This document shows, in pieces, positions 60,401 through 64,000 of a stretch of DNA of 64,000 nucleotides. The stretch is from Hirsutella rhossiliensis (Eukaryota > Ascomycota > Sordariomycetes > Hypocreales > Ophiocordycipitaceae), in NCBI RefSeq assembly GCF_020360975.1, contig NW_025408669.1, positions 744,001 through 808,000 of the forward strand, given 5' to 3'. The notes under the pieces were generated by a model. The model was not told where the DNA came from. It saw only the letters and a list, made by a program, of their open reading frames with translations, and ran no database searches. A program made the position numbers and the translations under genes. Every line of letters starts with the position of its first letter. Within the stretch, counting starts at the first letter, position 1.

Positions 60401-61470
60401 GACTCTTAAACGTCCCCGCGGACCGAACTCTATAGATATTACTTATTAAGGTCTACTATAATATACTATTAACGGTAACTAATAAGTTCTCGAAAATAAA
60501 GCTCCTTATCCTAGGCTATAATTAGTTTACTATAAAAGACTAAGCTAAGGTACTATTTACTAAGTTAATATACTATAACTAAGGGATTCCTACTTAGATT
60601 ATCTCTAACTAAGACCCTAAGTTCCTTTTAGCGTTCTAGAAAAGACTATAGATAGCGTATAAGTCTAAGTTACTAGTATCTATAGCTTAGTATCCCTAAA
60701 CCGACGGCTTATCGGAACGACGTAATTAAGTAGTTAAAACCGCGCTCTAGTTCTTTACGACTAACTTCCTATCCTATTAATAGGTTAACGTATTACTACT
60801 ACTTTAATTTACCCTTAATAACTCTTACTCCTTAGTAATTAGCACCTCTCTAAGCGAGCTACTAACTAAGATATAGATAGATAATAGTAGGCGATACCTT
60901 AGAGAAGGCCCCCTATAGATAGATAAGGAGATACTCTAGGACTAGGCTAGGATCTTAATCGCTCTAGCTTAGGTAGGAATAAAAAAGTAGTATAACGCGA
61001 AATACTAAGTACTAGAGTTTAAGCTTAGAGACTAAGTATAGCTCTAGCTAGGGAAAGGATATAGCGTAGCCGACGGATAGGTAGTAAAGTTAAAGGAACG
61101 CCGTATAAGACTATTTAAAGTCCTTAAGCGGATCGGCTATCTAGCCTACCGCCTTAACCTAGCCGGATCCTTAAATATCTACGATATCGTTTCCGTCGCG
61201 TAGCTATAGCTAGCCGAACGACTAAACGCCTAACCTAGCCCGGAACCTAATACTAACTACTAGGAAGTCGAAAGAATCCTTAACGCTAGAACTTATAGAT
61301 ATAGCTAAGGGACCGCTCGTATAGAATACCTCGTTAGCTAAAAAGGCTAGCTAAGTAGCTATAATTCCTAGGTAGCTACTAAGGATATCGTCGCTAAAGA
61401 CCTTATTAAAGAATTTACTATATAGTAAGGAGTATTATAAGGTCGTATTACCTATACTTAGAAGCTCCGC
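57421..61470 (+). pseudogene. D pol: protease, RT, RNase H, integrase, chromodomain
   Basis: Protease: YIDSG at 57481-57497 with catalytic Asp kept. RT: VIDLRALNSI near 58660, ISAIDA motif A near 58760, and YIDD reads YIDN (about 58955). RNase H is at about 59440-59780. Integrase: IDFVI near 60390 (first Asp kept), ISN near 60605 (second Asp to Asn), LSERRN near 60715 (Glu kept). The chromodomain spans about 61258-61440, with EVERILNARTYR, IEYLVS and KG motifs. This makes D the third chromodomain-bearing family in the window. Confidence 0.9.
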
Positions 61471-61599
61471 GCGCGCGCTATATAATAGTACGAGCCGCTA
61501 TAGCTAAGGGAGAAATAACGGTATATAGTATACGCTATTACCGTTCGTTTACCTAGAAGTCTAAGGATAGGTTAACTAGCTAATAAGTATTAATAAGCT

Positions 61600-63531
61600 G
61601 CCTACGGCGAACGGTAACTTAATTCGATATTTTAGTACCTATATTTATTTTTATTTTAGAAACCCGATTTCCCTATCCTTTTACGCTCTCTTTTCTATAC
61701 TAAATAGCTCCCTTCTTATACTTACCTTTAAGGTTCCCGCTATCTAAGGCTATAAGTATCGTAGTAAGGACCTAGTATTTTACTAATATTTCTCCGACTA
61801 AATCTACCGCCGACCGCTACGCCTAAGCCTCGAGGGATTCCGCTAAGTAGTTTAATTATATAGGAATAAGGCAAAGCTCCTCTATAACCTTAAGTCTAAT
61901 ACGGCTATATTTACTAAGTAAAAATAGGATAATTATAGTATATATACTAACTACCGCGACCTCTTTACTAAAGAAGGGTATAATCTTAACGTAGGCTTAG
62001 TAGAAAACGGTATATACTACGCCCCTCTATCTCTTCCCCTAGCTAAAGCCCGTAATTTATATAAACGTAACTAGCTATACTTCTCTACGCCTTATAGTAT
62101 CGCCGCCTATTATATTACTACTACGACTCTTATAACTACCTAAACTAGTAGAAACGCGACGTTAACTATCCGACTATAGTAGGTCGGCGCTTCTTATCGC
62201 CTTATTCCTAGCACTTTATTATATATTCGCTTTAACGACCGTGCCCTATCGCTATTAAGCTTTAGTAATTTATTTAGCGACTCGCTACCCTTAGTTTTAG
62301 GCATTATAGGAAAAACCCCCGGTACCCCTTAAAACGCCTATAGGTAGTTTACCCTATTATTTAATAAAGATAAGCTTCTTCCCCTATCGCTACGCGACCT
62401 AGATAGAGCTATCTTCCCTAATAAAACTAAGATAATAACTAGCGCCCTCGGCACTATATAGATCGCTACTATCTTAGCCGATATCGTTAATAAGCTCCTA
62501 TCTAGATAGGTAGCCTCTATAGACGCCGAGATACTTAAGATCGTCGCTACCGTTATTAGTATAAAGTACCTCCCCGCCTATCTAAAGATATTCGAGATCG
62601 CCGCCGCGGAGGAGCGCGAGGCCTCTAGTATACTAAGAACTTATAAGTTTAAAGAGACCCTTAAGCGTACCCCGGCTAGGACCGGAGGATCTAGTATAGT
62701 AGACCTTATATTCGACGAGCTATTAAGGAACCCGTTTACTAGGCGCCTATTCGCCGCCGCCGCGGCCCCGCCCTCTACTCCCTCTAAGCGGGCTAACCTA
62801 TTCGCCGAGGACTAGGCCCTAATACCGGTCCGATAGAAGCTTAACCTCTTTTAGGTTCTAAGCCGCGGAAAGCCTAGACTATTCCCTATCGCACTATTCG
62901 TAGTATACTACGATAACCTAGGCAATATAGATAGCTATATAGGTATTATTTACTCTAGGTTAAAAGCGCTAGTCTATAGAGCCCTAGATACGGCCGTAAT
63001 CTAAGTAAATCTATTCGCCGCTATCTATAAGGAGGCCGACGCCGACCTCTCGCTCGGCTAGTACGCCGCCCTCGCTAGAGTACCCGCCGGCTTTATCTAT
63101 TAGTTCGCTTTCGCCGCCTACCTCCTAGACGACTCGCCTAAGCTCGCTACGGTATACTAGAGAGCCGCCCGCGTTAGCCCCCTATATACGCTAGCCGCGG
63201 CCCGCCCTTATACGGCTAACGTAATAGCCTATTTTAACTTATTAGACTAAAAGTTTACTAACGTATACTTAAGCGGATTCTAGAACCTAGGCCCGACTAT
63301 ATAGGCACTAGTAGTAGTAATCTATAACTAAATTCTAGCCTCTCGCGACGGACTAGCTATAATACTCCTAGTAGAACCGGCCCCGAACAACGCCTATAGC
63401 GTGCCTATCTATAGAGCCTCCGATATATAGGATGCCCCGGCCGACGTGCCGGTAGGCCCCGAGGAACTAACGGAGGAGGAAGCTAAGGAAGAGATCCCCT
63501 ACCCTACCTTTGCCCCTATAGCGTAAGACGG
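61600..63531 (+). pseudogene. D frame W: unrecognised post-pol protein, Ala-rich
   Basis: A frame of about 640 codons (codons at 2 mod 3, different from pol) has clearly fewer stops than average here, roughly one in 30 codons, especially in 62200-63530. The N-terminal part is hydrophobic (ISLSFYALFSIL, about 61660-61700). The middle has a helical charged part (YLKIFEIAAAEEREASS near 62580-62630), then an (Ala)n/Pro linker near 62750. The C-terminal half is Ala/Leu-rich, ending with an acidic LTEEEAKEE near 63468. No known domain is recognised. It could be an accessory or envelope-like gene or a captured host gene. The start codon is unknown. Confidence 0.55.
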
Positions 63532-63556
63532 TCGGTTACTAGGTTAGCCTCGTAGT

Positions 63557-63735
63557 ATCCCCGGCACTATTTATTTTATTACCGGCTTAGCTATAGAGCG
63601 CCCCTAGTTATAATTAGTTTTCCCTGGCTTAGCTACTACGCCCCTAGCCCTACTCGTTTATTACCCCGGTTTAGCTACCTAGCGCCCCCGGTCCTAGTAG
63701 TATTTTACTCCCGGCTTAGCCGCCTCGCGCCCCCG
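63557..63735 (+). repeat. Degenerate 43-45 bp tandem repeat before the D 3' LTR
   Basis: About four units, each containing a T/A-rich half followed by CCCGGCTTAGCTAC-like sequence and a GCGCCCC run (GGCTTAGC at about 63584, 63617 and 63713; GGTTTAGC near 63668). The rest, 63736-63892, shows no gene. Confidence 0.7.
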
Positions 63736-63892
63736 GTGTTAGTCGCACTAGGTTGCGTTCTAGATAAGAAACGAGTTATTCCCTATACTAACCTTAGAAA
63801 TCTACGTAACTTTACTATAATCCCCGCGACTCCCGCCTAAATACCGCGGGAAACTAATAAGGACGTCGGTTAATTCTTTCGCCCTAGGTATT

Positions 63893-64000
63893 TATTACGG
63901 GATACCCTATAGTCGATAATCTAGGTACCCGGAACGATATCTACTTCCCTTAAGGAAGTTACCCTTAACTCTTTAAGGCTCCCCGCGGAAGAAGGAACCT
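63893..64000 (+). repeat. 3' LTR of D (truncated by the window end)
   Basis: It begins TATTACGGGATACC and matches 54768-54874. It confirms that the TATTACG at 46911-46917 is the displaced start of the D 5' LTR. Confidence 0.88.

Larger units (their letters stand above)
46911..64000 (+). mobile_element. Element D: Ty3/Gypsy chromovirus, extends past the window
   Basis: Its 5' LTR starts TATTACG at 46911, is interrupted after 7 bp by Gypsy-1 B, and resumes at 54768 with GGATACC. The 3' LTR begins at 63893 with TATTACGGGATACC, which reconstructs the joint. Gag and pol share one frame (codons at 1 mod 3, about 56100-61470), ending in a chromodomain. A further frame (W) and a tandem repeat lie between pol and the 3' LTR. 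It inserted into E2. Its right end and TSD are outside the window. Confidence 0.9.

Noticed and set aside
1..64000. AT-rich mitochondrial or bacterial DNA as source
   Set aside because: CpA/TpG loss with CpG kept, LTR retrotransposons with chromodomains and fungal-type introns all point to RIP in a nuclear ascomycete genome.

Overview
The window looks like a gene-free heterochromatic block from a filamentous ascomycete (Pezizomycotina). It consists of nested LTR retrotransposons damaged by repeat-induced point mutation (RIP). CpA and TpG are almost absent over long stretches (I find neither in bases 1-494), while TpA is in excess and CpG is kept. Coding frames survive as long, recognisable translations in which Gln and Trp codons have become TAA/TAG, and Cys and His have become Tyr. 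I see no host gene, tRNA, rRNA or CRISPR array.

Layout, left to right. 1-2779 is the 5' end of a minus-strand chromovirus (Gypsy-1 copy C). 2780 to about 28335 is a plus-strand chromovirus (element F), interrupted by a four-level nest: F contains Copia-2 (4932-24845, TSD TTTAG), which contains Copia-1 (5823-20018, TSD GAAAG), which contains Gypsy-1 copy A (8133-16015, TSD ATCTC). F is cut again by a smaller repeat, E1 (25016-25697). After an uninterpreted F 3' region comes a truncated plus-strand Copia-1 relative (29755-33439). Next is a large 12.6 kb Gypsy element G (33440-46003), with two extra frames behind pol. Then come a minus-strand Copia-1 fragment (46004-46350) and a second E copy (46351-46910). 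The E copy was entered by chromovirus D (46911 to beyond the window end). D's 5' LTR was in turn entered, 7 bp from its start, by Gypsy-1 copy B (46918-54762).

As far as they can be read, the elements carry standard modules: gag with a CCHC knuckle, then protease, RT, RNase H and integrase (order differs between Gypsy and Copia). Integrases of Gypsy-1, D and F are followed by a chromodomain, which fits an accumulation in heterochromatin. G has no visible chromodomain. Both Copia families appear to prime from the anticodon region of initiator tRNA-Met.

The most interesting signal lies in Gypsy-1. Copies A and B both carry, between the chromodomain and the 3' LTR and on the opposite strand, what looks like a two-exon gene. 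Exon 1 is 199 nt in both copies and encodes a Zn-cluster-like cysteine array. A short phase-1 intron follows, with a shared GCTAAT branch-like site. Exon 2 encodes a basic coiled-coil-like segment and ends in frame at the homologous stop. The two versions are very different in sequence although the flanking gag-pol is nearly the same, and the LTR U3 regions differ as well. In copy B this cassette has visibly escaped RIP. D and G each carry further unrecognised frames behind pol.
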